Shown here in pieces: positions 1 to 9,939 of a DNA stretch of 64,000 nt (positions within the stretch are counted from its first letter, which is position 1; every line of letters starts with the position of its first letter). Both the position numbers and the translations under genes were made by a program. The notes below the pieces were generated by a model. The model worked only from the letters and a program-made list of their open reading frames with translations, was not told the origin of the DNA and ran no database searches. Source of the stretch: Piscicola geometra (taxonomy: Eukaryota; Annelida; Clitellata; Hirudinida; Piscicolidae); assembly GCA_943735955.1 (NCBI GenBank), contig OX030955.1:14204583-14268582 (forward strand), given 5' to 3'.

Positions 1-180
1 TTTGCTGCTAAGCTGATGGCTCGGAGTTCAGCATCATGGGCTGTACAGAGTACCCCTGCTGCTTCCAACCAGACGTCACTAACCACTTCACCCTCCATAA
101 CCACCACTGCACTTCCACCATTCTTGTTGTTGTCGCCTACAGACCCATCAGTGTAAATGACCACACCCCCTTCCTGCTTA
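1..180 (-). pseudogene. RNase H domain of the retrotransposon, partial
   Basis: The minus-strand frame gives VVIYTDGSVGDNNKNGG followed about 40 residues on by AHDAELRAISLAA. These are the first Asp strand (YTDGS) and the second acidic helix (AELRAI) of RNase H as found in LINE and LTR elements. The remaining acidic residues lie outside the window. Bases 181-490 are the linker between the RT thumb and RNase H and are too fragmented to assign. Confidence 0.8.
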
Positions 181-492
181 CGTAGCATCATTGTCTTCTC
201 AACATCAGCCTGGAGCACCTCTTTTGTAGACTTTTTGTTGGTTCCAACTGAGAGTTTACTGCACAGCTGAAGTGCAAGTGTCTCCTCCCATGGTATAGGT
301 CTGATGCGAGTGAAGGGTTCACGAATGGCCTCATTGCCTGTGATCTGGGCCAATGCACTTCTGGAGTCCTCTCGCCAGCCTTTGTTTCGCTTGTAGCGAT
401 TCGGAACATGCTTGTCAGCTGTCACACGTAGTGGGTGGTGTTCATCCAGCCTCAGCGTTCTCTCATAGGCTCTCAAAGTCAGCATACAACCC

Positions 493-2428
493 TTAATCCT
501 TGCCGGCACAATGTCCGCCTTCCCGCCACACTGCTTCATCGGGGCATGTCCTGGTTAGCCCAGCGATGATTTTTGCCGCTCTCTTCTGTTCTTTTTCCAG
601 AAGATCAAAGTTGGAAGCACTTATCCATGGCATCCAGCTGGCGGCAGCATACCAGAGTACTGACTCCACCGTGGCGTTGTAGACTTTCTTCAGTGTCGCA
701 AATTCACATCCCCAGTCCTTACCAGTGAGTGCCGCGATCACCTTAGTCCTTTCACGCATGGATGCTGCCACCAATTGGACGTGCCTACCAAAGTTGAGAC
801 CATTGTCGATTGTCACACCGAGAAACCTACAGTGGCTGCTGAAACGTAATTGCTTGTGACAAACCACTACCGAAGGGATGACTTTCCAATCTTTATTGTA
901 GCTGCTGCATACAATTCCCTCTGACTTGTCTGCGTTCACTTCCACCTTGTTGGCTTTTGTCCAAACTTCAACACTCTTGATCACAGACTGCACCCTGGAT
1001 GCCGCTTCATTGATCGTCCTGCTCGTGGCCCAAACTGCGATGTCATCTGCGTAGCCACTGATCTGCACTTCCGCAGTATCTTCCCTGAGCAGGTCACTGG
1101 TGTAGAGAAGGAAAAGGATCGGGGATAACACAGCTCTCTGTGGCAGGCCCTGTGTCATCTTTTAAAACTTGCTCTCACCGTCACCAAGACGAACCATTGC
1201 TTTGCGGTCTTCCAGGAAGCATTTGACCCATTCAAGCATCCTCAGAGGCATCTTGAGGTCGTTCAGCTTCATTAGCAGTCTTTCCCGTCATACACGGTCG
1301 TAGGCTTTGCTGCAATCAAGTTGTGCTGCGACGGTTCATTTTGCCGGAGTGGATTGGAAGCCATCGTAGATGTCCTGTGACAGGCGCATGCAGTGTTGCT
1401 CCGTTGATTTCAGACGTTGGAAACCAAGTTGCCACGGCTGTATGACGGAGTTTGCTTCCAGCCAGTAACCCAACCTGTTGGCAAGCATTCTTTCCATGAC
1501 CTTGTATAGGACTGAGGTGAGGCTTATGGCTCTATATGACTCCACGCAGTCTGCCGGCTTCCCTGTCTTTAGAAGCGAAATAATTACTGCTTTCTTACAC
1601 TTTCCTGGTACTGTTCCCTGTAGCCAGGACTTGTTGTAGATTTCTAGCAGAATGTTGAGCATGTTTTGTGGCAGGTGGCTCAACATTGGCGGTTCGATCT
1701 TATCGTTATCACCCTTTTTGGTGTCGTCTTGTTGAGCGATCGCTGCCTGAAGCTCTGACATCGTTGATCCATCTCTGTGGGCGCCTCTTGACTCTGTCTC
1801 TGCTTGATCTTCCGAGCATTTTCATTTCTGAGCAGGCGTACTTCCTTGTTGAGAACGAGTTTGCTGACATCCGCATAGTGCTCTGCGAAGGCTGCTGCCT
1901 TTTGCTTGTCAGTAACTCGCATCACGCCCTTGAAATTCAGCATCTCATTTTTGGCCTTCACCTCTCCATGCCCGTTCATTTTCCTGATGGAAGACCACAG
2001 CTTCCGTTGGTCGTCACCCTCTCTCAGTTTCTCCACCCTCTCACGCCAGTATTTCTTTTTCTGCTCTGCAATCTCCTTCCTCCATTCGAGGTTGATACGC
2101 GTGGTCTCCTCTGTGTTTCCACTGCGTATGGATTGCTGTCTCTGGCGTTCGAGTGCGTCGAGAGCAGGGCTCCAGAACGTTTGTTGTGGTTGCTGGCTTT
2201 CTTCATTGGCACTGCATCTTTAGCGGCCTGGATGATTTGGTTAGAGAACCAGCTTTCCTTCTTCACCAGCGTCAGACCTTCTGGCATGGTTTGTGCTTCG
2301 AGAAATTGTTGGAACTTTTCCCAGTCTGCCCGTTTTCATGCCCAGCTCAAACGTACTCCTTGACGTTTTCGTTTATGGGCTTTGTCGACTTGGATGACAA
2401 TTGGAAAGTGGTCTGAGCTTAACGCTCT
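493..2428 (-). pseudogene. Retrotransposon reverse transcriptase, frameshifted and interrupted
   Basis: Successive minus-strand fragments read as one reverse transcriptase. 2428-1680: the connector after the endonuclease. 1761-1336: the RT fingers, with LLKTGKPADCVESYRAISLT and GFQRLKSTEQH. 1335-1160: the first catalytic Asp motif LDCSKAYDRV, then a TGA (1288-1290) and the TAA (1162-1164). 1158-493: GLPQRAVLSPILF, the catalytic GYADDIAVWA box and the thumb (FLGVTIDNGLNFGRHV). The YADD catalytic pair is intact but the frame is not. This fits an old inactive copy rather than an active master element. Confidence 0.88.
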
Positions 2429-3826
2429 TTACACCTCCCATGTCATCTGGTGTGCCAAGTCGAGGCTGGCCAACGAAACATCAGGGGAACCAGTTGTGCC
2501 TGAAACTCTGCTGAAGTGGGTGTGTTCTGACGGCTTGTTGAGGACCTGATAATCGTGTTCTGCGCACCATAGCTCCACTTGTAACGCTTCTTCGTTGCTA
2601 GTAGCGTTTGAATCCCAGCTGGGTGAGTGAATGTTGAGGTCAGCGCAGATCAAGTGGTTCTTGGCAGGTTTCAGCTTCTCAGTGATCTCCTCCTCCCGCT
2701 TGGTCTCATCCTGTGTGTTTCTCAAGGGAGGCTTGTAGAGATTTGTCAGTCGTAAACATTCCTCGTTCTCCAGCCATACTTCCACCGTGATTTCTTCAAT
2801 CAGGCTGTTGTGGCTCGTGCTGACTTTTTTGAAGCTGAGGTCTTCTTTCACGAGAGTGAGTAGTCCGCTTCCTCTTCGTTCTGCCGAGTTCCTCAAGTAT
2901 GTCCTGTCTTGCCTCACCGTGCTGTAGCCCTTGAGACCCTCGAACCGTGTGTGCTCATTGAGCTTTGACTCTTGCATCAGCACCACGTCGATCTTCTCCT
3001 TCTGCAGCCATCTCTCCAGCTCATACCGCTTCGGCGTAATCCCATCAGCATTCCACTGGCAGACTCTTATCCTTCTTCTTCCAACCATAGCACTGGTTTG
3101 CTTGATTTGGACAGAATGCGTTGGTCTGTTAACGATTGCTGCAGCGGGTCGTTTTGCGTTTCGGCATCCTCGGCACGTCCAGAGGCCCCATGAGATTGTG
3201 GCCCCGGTACTTCTTGCTTCTTCTGAACAGGCTTCTTTCTGATGGAACCATCGTGAGCAGCTCTTACAATGAGGCATCACTGCTGCTCTTCTGATTCGGC
3301 CTTTACACTTGGCACATTGACTTCCCTTCCATTCCTCTGGGTTGGTTGGGATTGGAGGGTCACCCTGCTCTTCTTCTTCTTCTTGTGACGGGTTTAGTCT
3401 GCATTGTCGGCCGCATCGCCAGAGCTTGTTGTCGTCCTTCATGTAGGAGTCCATCCATGTCCTTGTCAACCCAGTGCACTTTTTGTGAAAGTTTTTCTGG
3501 CAGCCTCCGCATACCATCGGCGTCGTGCCGCTGCGGATTGTTCCACTGCATCTTCCACATTGAGGTCCTGGCTTGGGGTGAACATCACCGGCTCTAAGGA
3601 TGAGATTAAGCCAGAAGACATACGCCGGTTTATGTCCTCTGGCCACGAAAAACCCATCTTTGTGTTGATGTTGTTTGTTGTTGCGCTTTCTCCTTGAGAG
3701 AGGGGGGGAGAGGTGGCGCTTTTGAGATCCTCTTCGTGCCCGAAGGCAGCCAACGACGCCGCGTGAAGGTGGGACTATATAGCCGTTGTAGTGTTGTTGT
3801 TGCACTTTTTGTTTGTGTTTATACAA
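2429..3826 (-). CDS. Retrotransposon 5' ORF: degenerate 2A-like motif, two PHD fingers, APE endonuclease
   Basis: A 465-codon open frame. Residues ~74-90 carry a hydrophobic stretch followed by AGDVHPKPGP, which resembles 2A-type ribosome-skipping motifs (DxExNPGP) known from some LINE proteins, but with Lys where the critical Asn should be. Two Cys4-His-Cys3 PHD-like fingers follow (first from CGRCSGTIRSG, second from CAKCKGRIRRA). The endonuclease then shows QWNADG, the catalytic QESKLN, DLNIHSPSWDSN and SPDVSLAS. The SDHFPIV motif lies just past the TAA at 2429-2431 in the same frame, so the ORF has been cut by a nonsense mutation. The start is uncertain because the frame runs into the neighbouring minisatellite. 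Probably not functional now. Confidence 0.8.
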   Translation of the reverse strand: MYKHKQKVQQQHYNGYIVPPSRGVVGCLRARRGSQKRHLSPPLSRRKRNNKQHQHKDGFFVARGHKPAYVFWLNLILRAGDVHPKPGPQCGRCSGTIRSGTTPMVCGGCQKNFHKKCTGLTRTWMDSYMKDDNKLWRCGRQCRLNPSQEEEEEQGDPPIPTNPEEWKGSQCAKCKGRIRRAAVMPHCKSCSRWFHQKEACSEEARSTGATISWGLWTCRGCRNAKRPAAAIVNRPTHSVQIKQTSAMVGRRRIRVCQWNADGITPKRYELERWLQKEKIDVVLMQESKLNEHTRFEGLKGYSTVRQDRTYLRNSAERRGSGLLTLVKEDLSFKKVSTSHNSLIEEITVEVWLENEECLRLTNLYKPPLRNTQDETKREEEITEKLKPAKNHLICADLNIHSPSWDSNATSNEEALQVELWCAEHDYQVLNKPSEHTHFSRVSGTTGSPDVSLASLDLAHQMTWEV

Positions 3827-4705
3827 AACTTTTAGTTTCTGTGTTTGTTGTTGTTGAAAAAGATGTTGTTGTAGATGTGTTCAGTGTTGTGTTTGCAGTA
3901 TTTGTTGATGTTGATACAAAACTTGAAGTTACTGTGTTTTTTGTTGTCGGTACAAAGGTTGTTCTTGCTGTGTTTGTTGTTGTTGATTCAGAAATTGTTG
4001 TAGCTGTGTTCAGTGCTGTTGTTGCAGTATTTGTTGTTGAAACGAATGCCGTAGTAGCTGTGTTCAGTGTTGTTGTTGCTGTGTTTGTTGTTGTAGATAC
4101 AGTTGTGGTGGTTGCTATGTTCAGTGTTGTTGTTTCAGTACCTGTTGTTGTTAAATCGGATGTCATAGTAGCCGTGTCAGTGTTGTTGTTGCAGTATTCA
4201 TTGATGATTAATCAAACTTTGTAGTTGCTGTGTTTATTGTTGTCGATACAAGGGTTGTTGTTTCTCTGTTTGTTTTTGTTGATTCAAAAATATTTGTAGC
4301 TGTGTTCAGTGCTGTTGTTGCAGTATTTGTTGTTGTTGAAACAGATGTGGTGGTTGCCATGTTAGTTGTTGTAGATACAGCTTCAACAACAGTTGTGGTG
4401 GTTGCTGTGTTCAGTGTTGTTGCAGTAATTGTTGGTGTTGAAACAAAACTTGTAGTTGCTGTGTTTGTTGTAGTTGACACAGATGTTGTGGTTACTGTGT
4501 TTAGTGCTGTTGTTGCAGTATCTGTTGTTGTTGAAACGAATGTCGTAGTAGCTGTGTTTAGTGTTGTTGTTGCTGTGTTAGTTGTTGTAGATACAGTTGT
4601 GGTGGTTGCTATGTTCAGTATTGTTGTTGCAGTATTTGTTGTTGTTGGTACGGATGTCATTGTAGCTGTGTTCAGTGTTGTTGTTGCAGTATTTTTGGTT
4701 TTTGA
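3784..4705 (-). repeat. Minisatellite coding Thr-rich repeats, abutting the retrotransposon 5' end
   Basis: About 0.9 kb of imperfect ~60-bp repeats (VSTTTNTATTTLNTATTTF-like when read on the minus strand; Val-rich on the plus strand). Both strands stay open for over 100 codons because the repeat lacks stop triplets, so the long frames are probably not genes. The repeat grades without a clear border into the first codons of the retrotransposon ORF (CAACAACAACACT shared). It could be 5' tandem monomers of the element or host DNA into which it inserted. The composition resembles the unrelated 45-bp array at 24.4-24.67 kb. Confidence 0.75.
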
Positions 4706-4879
4706 AAAAAGTTAATTGGTTCTATTTGATTTTCAAGTATTTTACGAAATACTTCAAGATTTGATGACCAAGAAATTACATACGACTAGAAATATCTCGG
4801 ACTCTATCGTTGCTAGTAGCGTTTGAATCAAAGATCAAAATGTCATAATCCAAATCGACCTTGCATGAACATCCTTCAC

Positions 4880-4982
4880 TAAGCTACAAAAGTTTCTTTC
4901 CTCCCCCAAGCTGAGAAGAGACATCGAAAACCGCATTTTTCAAGCCATCTGAATCTCTGTTTTGCGCTATGGTTGCGAATCA
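4880..4982 (+). pseudogene. Short reverse-transcriptase relic
   Basis: The plus-strand frame reads LRRDIENRIFQAI, stop, ISVLRYGCES. This matches the pattern near the end of many LINE reverse transcriptases (rxrxYxAxVxSxLLYGCExW). It is only about 30 codons with an internal stop. Orientation is opposite to the large retrotransposon, so it is a separate decayed insertion. 4983-5381 shows no recognisable feature. Confidence 0.55.
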
Positions 4983-5381
4983 TAAATACTCAATACAATA
5001 CAACACAACTTAAAATATTATTACATGGCAATGCCACGTCGTGCCATAAACCCGGAAAAGCTTCAATGCCAGTTTCGTCGAGGAAATTTGGCTTTTGAGA
5101 CATGGACTTTTTATCGGATGATGTGTTGAATTCAACAGTTTAGCAACTACATCACCAACGTATTTTCATTTGCTGACTTGCACTTATTTTATATTTCAGA
5201 TAAAGAACCTGAAGTTGGAAAGGTGCAGTAGCTAGTCGATGCCACAAAGTCCATTGGCCTGGTGGTGGTTGGCAATCCTGGCACTGCAATCGTCGTTCCA
5301 TTCGACTTGCCTTAGACGAGCACTGTAACGTCACATCTAATGTTTATAAAAATGTTCATTTTATTCATTATTATTATTATT

Positions 5382-5514
5382 TGGCGAGTGGGTTAGCTTA
5401 GCAATTGTGAGCTATCATATACCTAGTGTATCTGATGCGGTGTTTCACGACTTATGTCGTGTGAGTGGCGCCTCAGTTGCGTGCCTTGGCGCATTATAAA
5501 TACGCATTTATTAT
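5382..5514 (+). mobile_element. tRNA-derived SINE, copy 1 (internally deleted)
   Basis: Begins GGCGAGTGGGTTAGCTTAG (A-box region) and then jumps to the conserved body TGAGCTATCATATACCTAG...GTCGTGTGAGTGGCGCCTC...CTTGGCGCATTATAAATA. Compared with the copy at 21563, the B-box segment is missing. The tail is the TTA array that follows. Four further copies are at 8511-8642 (-), 21563-21756 (+), 30812-31050 (+) and 47733-47893 (-). Confidence 0.75.
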
Positions 5515-6130
<616 letters not shown>

Positions 6131-6381
6131 CAAATACAAATTCTATCATAGTTGGCAACTTTTCTTCACATTCCTTTATTGCAGTATTTTGTAAAATAGT
6201 GTTAATTTTTGTTGTGGTGAGAGCATGTCTTCAAGAGCGCTGACCTTTTTCTTCATCTTTCCAACGCAAAATTTTCTAAGACATGGATACCAATATTTAG
6301 GATTCACCCATTCTCGTATTGGTTGTTTTTGTAAAAAGCTAGTCTATTTTCTTCTTAGGATCCTTGGTTGCATTACAATGG

Positions 6382-6422
6382 AGTCCCGCGGGTACCCGGT
6401 CGGATACCTAGTCCAACCTCTA
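6382..6422. mobile_element. Solo terminus of hAT family A
   Basis: CCCGCGGGTACCCGGTCGGA followed by CCTAGTCCAACCTCTA matches, in the same orientation, the right end of the complete family-A element at 34406-35950. It lies about 325 bp upstream of the left-truncated copy at 6748 but in the opposite sense to that copy's lost end, so it is either an inverted rearrangement or an independent fragment. Confidence 0.6.
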
Positions 6423-6747
6423 GTTTCGACCCATACGGCCACGAACGTAATTATAATTTTTAGAATGCTGTAGAACCGAGAGTATAAATAATATTTATCA
6501 TCTGAAAAATGTGTTAGATTTTAAATAAAAAATTGGACCAAGTCATGATATAACAATAAAAATAACTTCACAATTAAAAACACAGTGAGCGATTGAATTA
6601 TGGTTTGGGTCACCGTGTTGGTGTTTAAGGGTTAAATGGGACAGCCCCTATTCAGCTAGCTGTTATATCACATTTTACCTGTTTTACTGGGTGCGTAAGG
6701 ACTCAAAGTACTAAAACACTCGACAAATTGACTAAATATTGAACCTT

Positions 6748-8177
6748 CGAGACGGGAAAAGTCGGGAACCGGGAATAGGTTTTCAGAACGGGAACGGGAA
6801 TCAACATTCAAATCAGGAACGGGAAAAACGGGAATAAACGTTATTGGGATTGGATTCTTCAACAAATTCATCAGCAAACTCCCAAGTATGGAAAACTCTG
6901 TTTCATCAATACTCCGTACTTAAAATAAGTATTATTGAAATTTATAATAAAACCACTATTGCGTTGTCAATTTCAAAATCTCCAAAATTACATTTGAAGT
7001 TGTTATGGCGAGTCAAAACATTAGGGAGATTAAAACAAATGGGTGATGATGAAAATCGGTCAGATGAATTTATTTTATAAATTTATAATTTATAATTCGA
7101 ATTGAATTATTAACTTCCAGTTGATTGCTCAGTTGATCATTTCGTCAAAAGAAAAGATGCCCATTAATCTTTTTCATATGGCAGCATGTCTGATGCATTC
7201 CCAGTATAAAAGAATATTAAGAAAAGAGTTTGAGATAGAAAAAAGGAATAAATACCAAGACATTTATTAGAAGAAATTACATTCCATTTTGTACAGCCAG
7301 ACCAAGCTGCAGTTCCGTTGAGAAAAAAACAAATGATGGTTATTTTGACCTATTATGTTTCTTTTTATAATGTAAAAATTATAATAAAATTTTTATATTA
7401 TCAAATTATACGAATGATTTTATTTTTGCATTTGTGGAGAATAAGAATGTTGTCAAAAAACATATTTTTAACATTATTGAAGAATTAATAATAATGAACG
7501 AAGAAAGAAAATTCAGAAGAAGATGAATTGTACAAATATTCACACCGAAATTGAAGATTATAAAGATTTTTTATTTTATTGGAATAAAATAATCAATTTT
7601 CTATTACTACAAGAAATAACCAAAATTTTGTTTAGTATCAATCAATCAATCAATTAGATTTCTATAGCGCTCTTTCCTCAAATTCAAGAGCGCTCGACTT
7701 GCAAGTTCTATGCCCTGTGATTTAAATTTTTTAACATTTGGTCGTTTAACTACAGGCTCAAGATCATCTCATTTGAAAGCTTAAACTCTTGACGGTTAAA
7801 CCCGTGTGAAAAACAAAAAAGACTTGATTGAATTACTTAAAAACAATGACTAACTTCAATACTTTCATTTCAATAAATATTGGAAATTTAAATCGTGTTT
7901 TTTATATATTTTATTAAAAGAAATATTCTCTGACTTTTAAATAATAAATTTTGAGAAATCTTAGGACTAGCAAGTTTGGGACCAGTGAAAACGGCAGCGA
8001 AAATGAATAAATAAACAAAAAAGTTTCGGCAATGGTTCAGGACTGGAAATTGGGATGCGGAAACGGGACGGGACGGGAAGCAAAATTTTGATGTCTTATC
8101 AGGAACGGAACAGGACGGGGAAAAATTCGAGAACGGGTCGGGACCAGGAATGAAAAATCGTCCATGTCCGATCTCTA
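6748..8177 (+). mobile_element. hAT transposon family A, copy 1 (left end missing)
   Basis: Collinear with the complete copy at 45039-46564: a CGGGAACGGGAA-type left subterminal array, an AT-rich body with decayed transposase, and a right end reading AATGAAAAATCGTCCATGTC followed by CGATCTCTA. The left terminal inverted repeat is absent, so no target duplication can be matched. It carries a ~60-bp insertion at 7643-7701 that copy 3 lacks. Confidence 0.8.
7643..7701 (+). mobile_element. ~60-bp micro-element with (CAAT)n head and AGCGCTCTT hairpin, copy 1
   Basis: Sequence (ATCA)n then TTTCTATAGCGCTCTTTC and a short hairpin formed by AGCGCTCTT / AAGAGCGCT. The hAT-A copy at 45039-46564 reads straight through the equivalent position without it, so it inserted here. 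Similar units lie at 43261-43319 (reverse, nearly full length) and 18575-18631 (partial). Confidence 0.6.
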
Positions 8178-8510
8178 TTTTCTACTAATATATGCCATGC
8201 ACATGATCTAGATGACCGACTCCACCTTTAGCCATGTTGCATGTCTTGATGATTCCCGGCTTATTGGTTTCTTAGTCAACTTCTTCCGCAAGTGTTCACT
8301 TTATAGTAACACTACTCTCTGGGTTGGCCATTTGTTTGATACAGGTTGCTTTAGACTACGTGGTACTAGTAGCAAGTTCTCAACAGAACCCGACTACTAA
8401 CCCTAACCATAAATCTAACTTCACATACAAATAGCCTTTAACCTTGGTCCTTGCTTTTCAATTTGCTACAATTTGCATACCAAACCAACTAAATAAAATT
8501 TTCAAATAAA

Positions 8511-8642
8511 TGTAAGTCGTGAAACACCGCATCATATACACTAGGTATATGATAGCTCATGGTTGGCTGAACAGGGATTCGAACGGGCGACCTTTAAATT
8601 GCAGGTCTAATGACTTTACCATCTAAGCCAATTTGTCCGCGG
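8511..8642 (-). mobile_element. tRNA-derived SINE, copy 2
   Basis: On the minus strand it reads from the A box (TGGCTTAGATGGTAAAGTCA) through the B box (GGTCGCCCGTTCGAATCC) to the shared body TGAGCTATCATATACCTAGT and GGTGTTTCACGACTTA. The distal body is truncated. Confidence 0.8.
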
Positions 8643-8645
8643 CAA

Positions 8646-9270
8646 ACATTTCTAACAGTCAACAAAATTAAGGTTAAGGAATTATTGAGACATTTTTTAT
8701 GATTTAGCGAACCATAAGGATAATTTTAATGATTTTTCGTTAACGACTTAACTTCATAAACGGAATAGTTAACTTATATTTTCGTTGATCATAACGATTA
8801 ACGGCGAATACCATTTCAAATCGTGGAACAGCTCTAGATTATTTAGTTTCTATTTGCGTTAATTAATTAGCGGGTTAACAAAATAAATAACGTAGATTAA
8901 AGCATAGATCTAATTAATTCCTTAACACGAAATAATGTTCACAGTCGATCAATACCTCCGTATGCTGAATTAACAAACGCTTAGAAATGCTAGCTGGAAA
9001 GATGAACAAGAAGGCATTGTATCGACAAGAACAAGGGACTACAAGGAAAACTCTGAAGAATTTTTATTGGACGATTGAACGATTGGCCAACAGTGTTTTT
9101 CTTTGAAGGCCCGAGCAGCTAGCCATCAGCATCCGTTTTTTTTCAACTCCGAGGTGGGCAAGCTATGTTTCTGTCTTATTAAATGCTTTTTCAATTTTTA
9201 AGTCATCATTTTTCATTTAAAAAGTGTTTTTTTTGTGTGAAAGTTACCCACACAAAAACTCGCATTAATA
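8646..9270. other. Intergenic AT-rich stretch
   Basis: No gene, strong repeat or RNA gene recognised. It precedes the small secreted-protein gene and presumably contains its upstream control region. Confidence 0.5.
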
Positions 9271-9272
9271 AT

Positions 9273-9283
9273 TATATTTATAA
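9273..9283 (+). promoter_or_regulatory. TATA-like element upstream of the secreted-protein gene
   Basis: TATATTTATAA about 78 bp before the ATG at 9361. That spacing would give a ~50-nt 5' UTR. Position and sequence are the only evidence in an AT-rich region. Confidence 0.35.
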
Positions 9284-9360
9284 TTAAGGGCGACTAAAAT
9301 CGGCAACTCATCTGCATTCTTCCACAGATTCCTTCACTGAAAAACCTACAATCTGCCACG

Positions 9361-9780
9361 ATGAAGTCATTCCTCACTCTGGTCCTTTTTGTCTCCTTCT
9401 CTCTTGTGCAAGGCAAGGTAGGCGAGGAAGTAAAGAAAGGCGTAAGCTTTATGGATTTTGTGAAACAAGTCTTGCTTCTCAAAGATGATTTCCAAGGAAT
9501 CTTTGGTGAGTTCTGTCAAGTATTTAAGAAGAATGTGCAAGACTTGATAACTGAAACAGAAAAAGACAGTGCTCATGGTGATAAAAGTTTATCAGAGGCA
9601 AAAGAAAAAAAAGAAAAAATTGAGTCGAGCAATGGAATACCTGAGTGCAAAGGTGTGTTGGAATTAGTTGAAAAATTTGAAAGTCTCTTTCCATTGGGTA
9701 AAGAAGGAGATGTAGGGACCAAGATGTTGCAGGATGTTTTGTCAAAGTCCATTCAAGAGGGGCAAAAAAAAGTTATGTGA
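9361..9780 (+). CDS. Small secreted protein, 139 aa, unrecognised family
   Basis: One uninterrupted frame with a clear signal peptide (MKSFLTLVLFVSFSLVQG, cleavage expected near residue 18). The mature chain is Lys/Glu-rich and probably helical, with only two cysteines (GEFCQVF about residue 59 and PECKG about residue 98), which could pair. There is a highly charged middle (SLSEAKEKKEKIE). The start is supported by the signal peptide, a TATA-like element 78 bp upstream and an AATAAA 54 bp after the stop. Codon use is ordinary compared with the non-coding AT-rich flanks. I do not recognise the family; helical secreted proteins of this size occur in many invertebrate lineages. It is intronless in this reading, unlike its neighbours, so a recent or fast-evolving gene is possible. 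Confidence 0.65.
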   Translation: MKSFLTLVLFVSFSLVQGKVGEEVKKGVSFMDFVKQVLLLKDDFQGIFGEFCQVFKKNVQDLITETEKDSAHGDKSLSEAKEKKEKIESSNGIPECKGVLELVEKFESLFPLGKEGDVGTKMLQDVLSKSIQEGQKKVM

Positions 9781-9833
9781 GGTGCTACGAATAAGTAATG
9801 AATGTTGGGAAAATGAATAAGAAGAAGCAGCGA

Positions 9834-9839
9834 AATAAA
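9834..9839 (+). promoter_or_regulatory. Polyadenylation signal AATAAA
   Basis: AATAAA 54 bp after the stop codon of the small secreted-protein gene; a second AATAAA lies near 9929. Confidence 0.45.
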
Positions 9840-9939
9840 AGAAAATTAATAATATTGCAAATTAGTGTATACATTCATACAAGCTCTTTTGTTCTTAATC
9901 ACAATCCATCCATTTGTTTCGAAGATTAATAAATGATAA

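Larger units (their letters stand above)
1..3826 (-). mobile_element. Non-LTR (LINE) retrotransposon, APE-type with RNase H, inactivated and cut by window edge
   Basis: Read on the minus strand the element runs 5' to 3' from about 3826 to position 1 and continues outside the window. Domain order is two PHD-type zinc fingers, an apurinic-like endonuclease, reverse transcriptase and RNase H. The coding path is broken by in-frame stops at 2429-2431 (TAA, just before the endonuclease SDH motif), 1288-1290 (TGA, where a Trp is expected after YDRV) and 1162-1164 (TAA), plus a frameshift near 1330 between the RT fingers and the first catalytic Asp. Presence of RNase H after RT fits the I/Jockey-like side of the LINE tree; the exact clade is inference. 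No 3' end or target duplication can be seen because the element leaves the window. Confidence 0.9.

Noticed and set aside
1668..2416. Plus-strand frames of up to 231 codons
   Set aside because: Antisense shadows of the retrotransposon reverse transcriptase and endonuclease.
3694..4715. Val-rich plus-strand proteins opposite the Thr-rich array
   Set aside because: The repeat has no stops on either strand; no domain, signal peptide or flanking gene structure on the plus strand.
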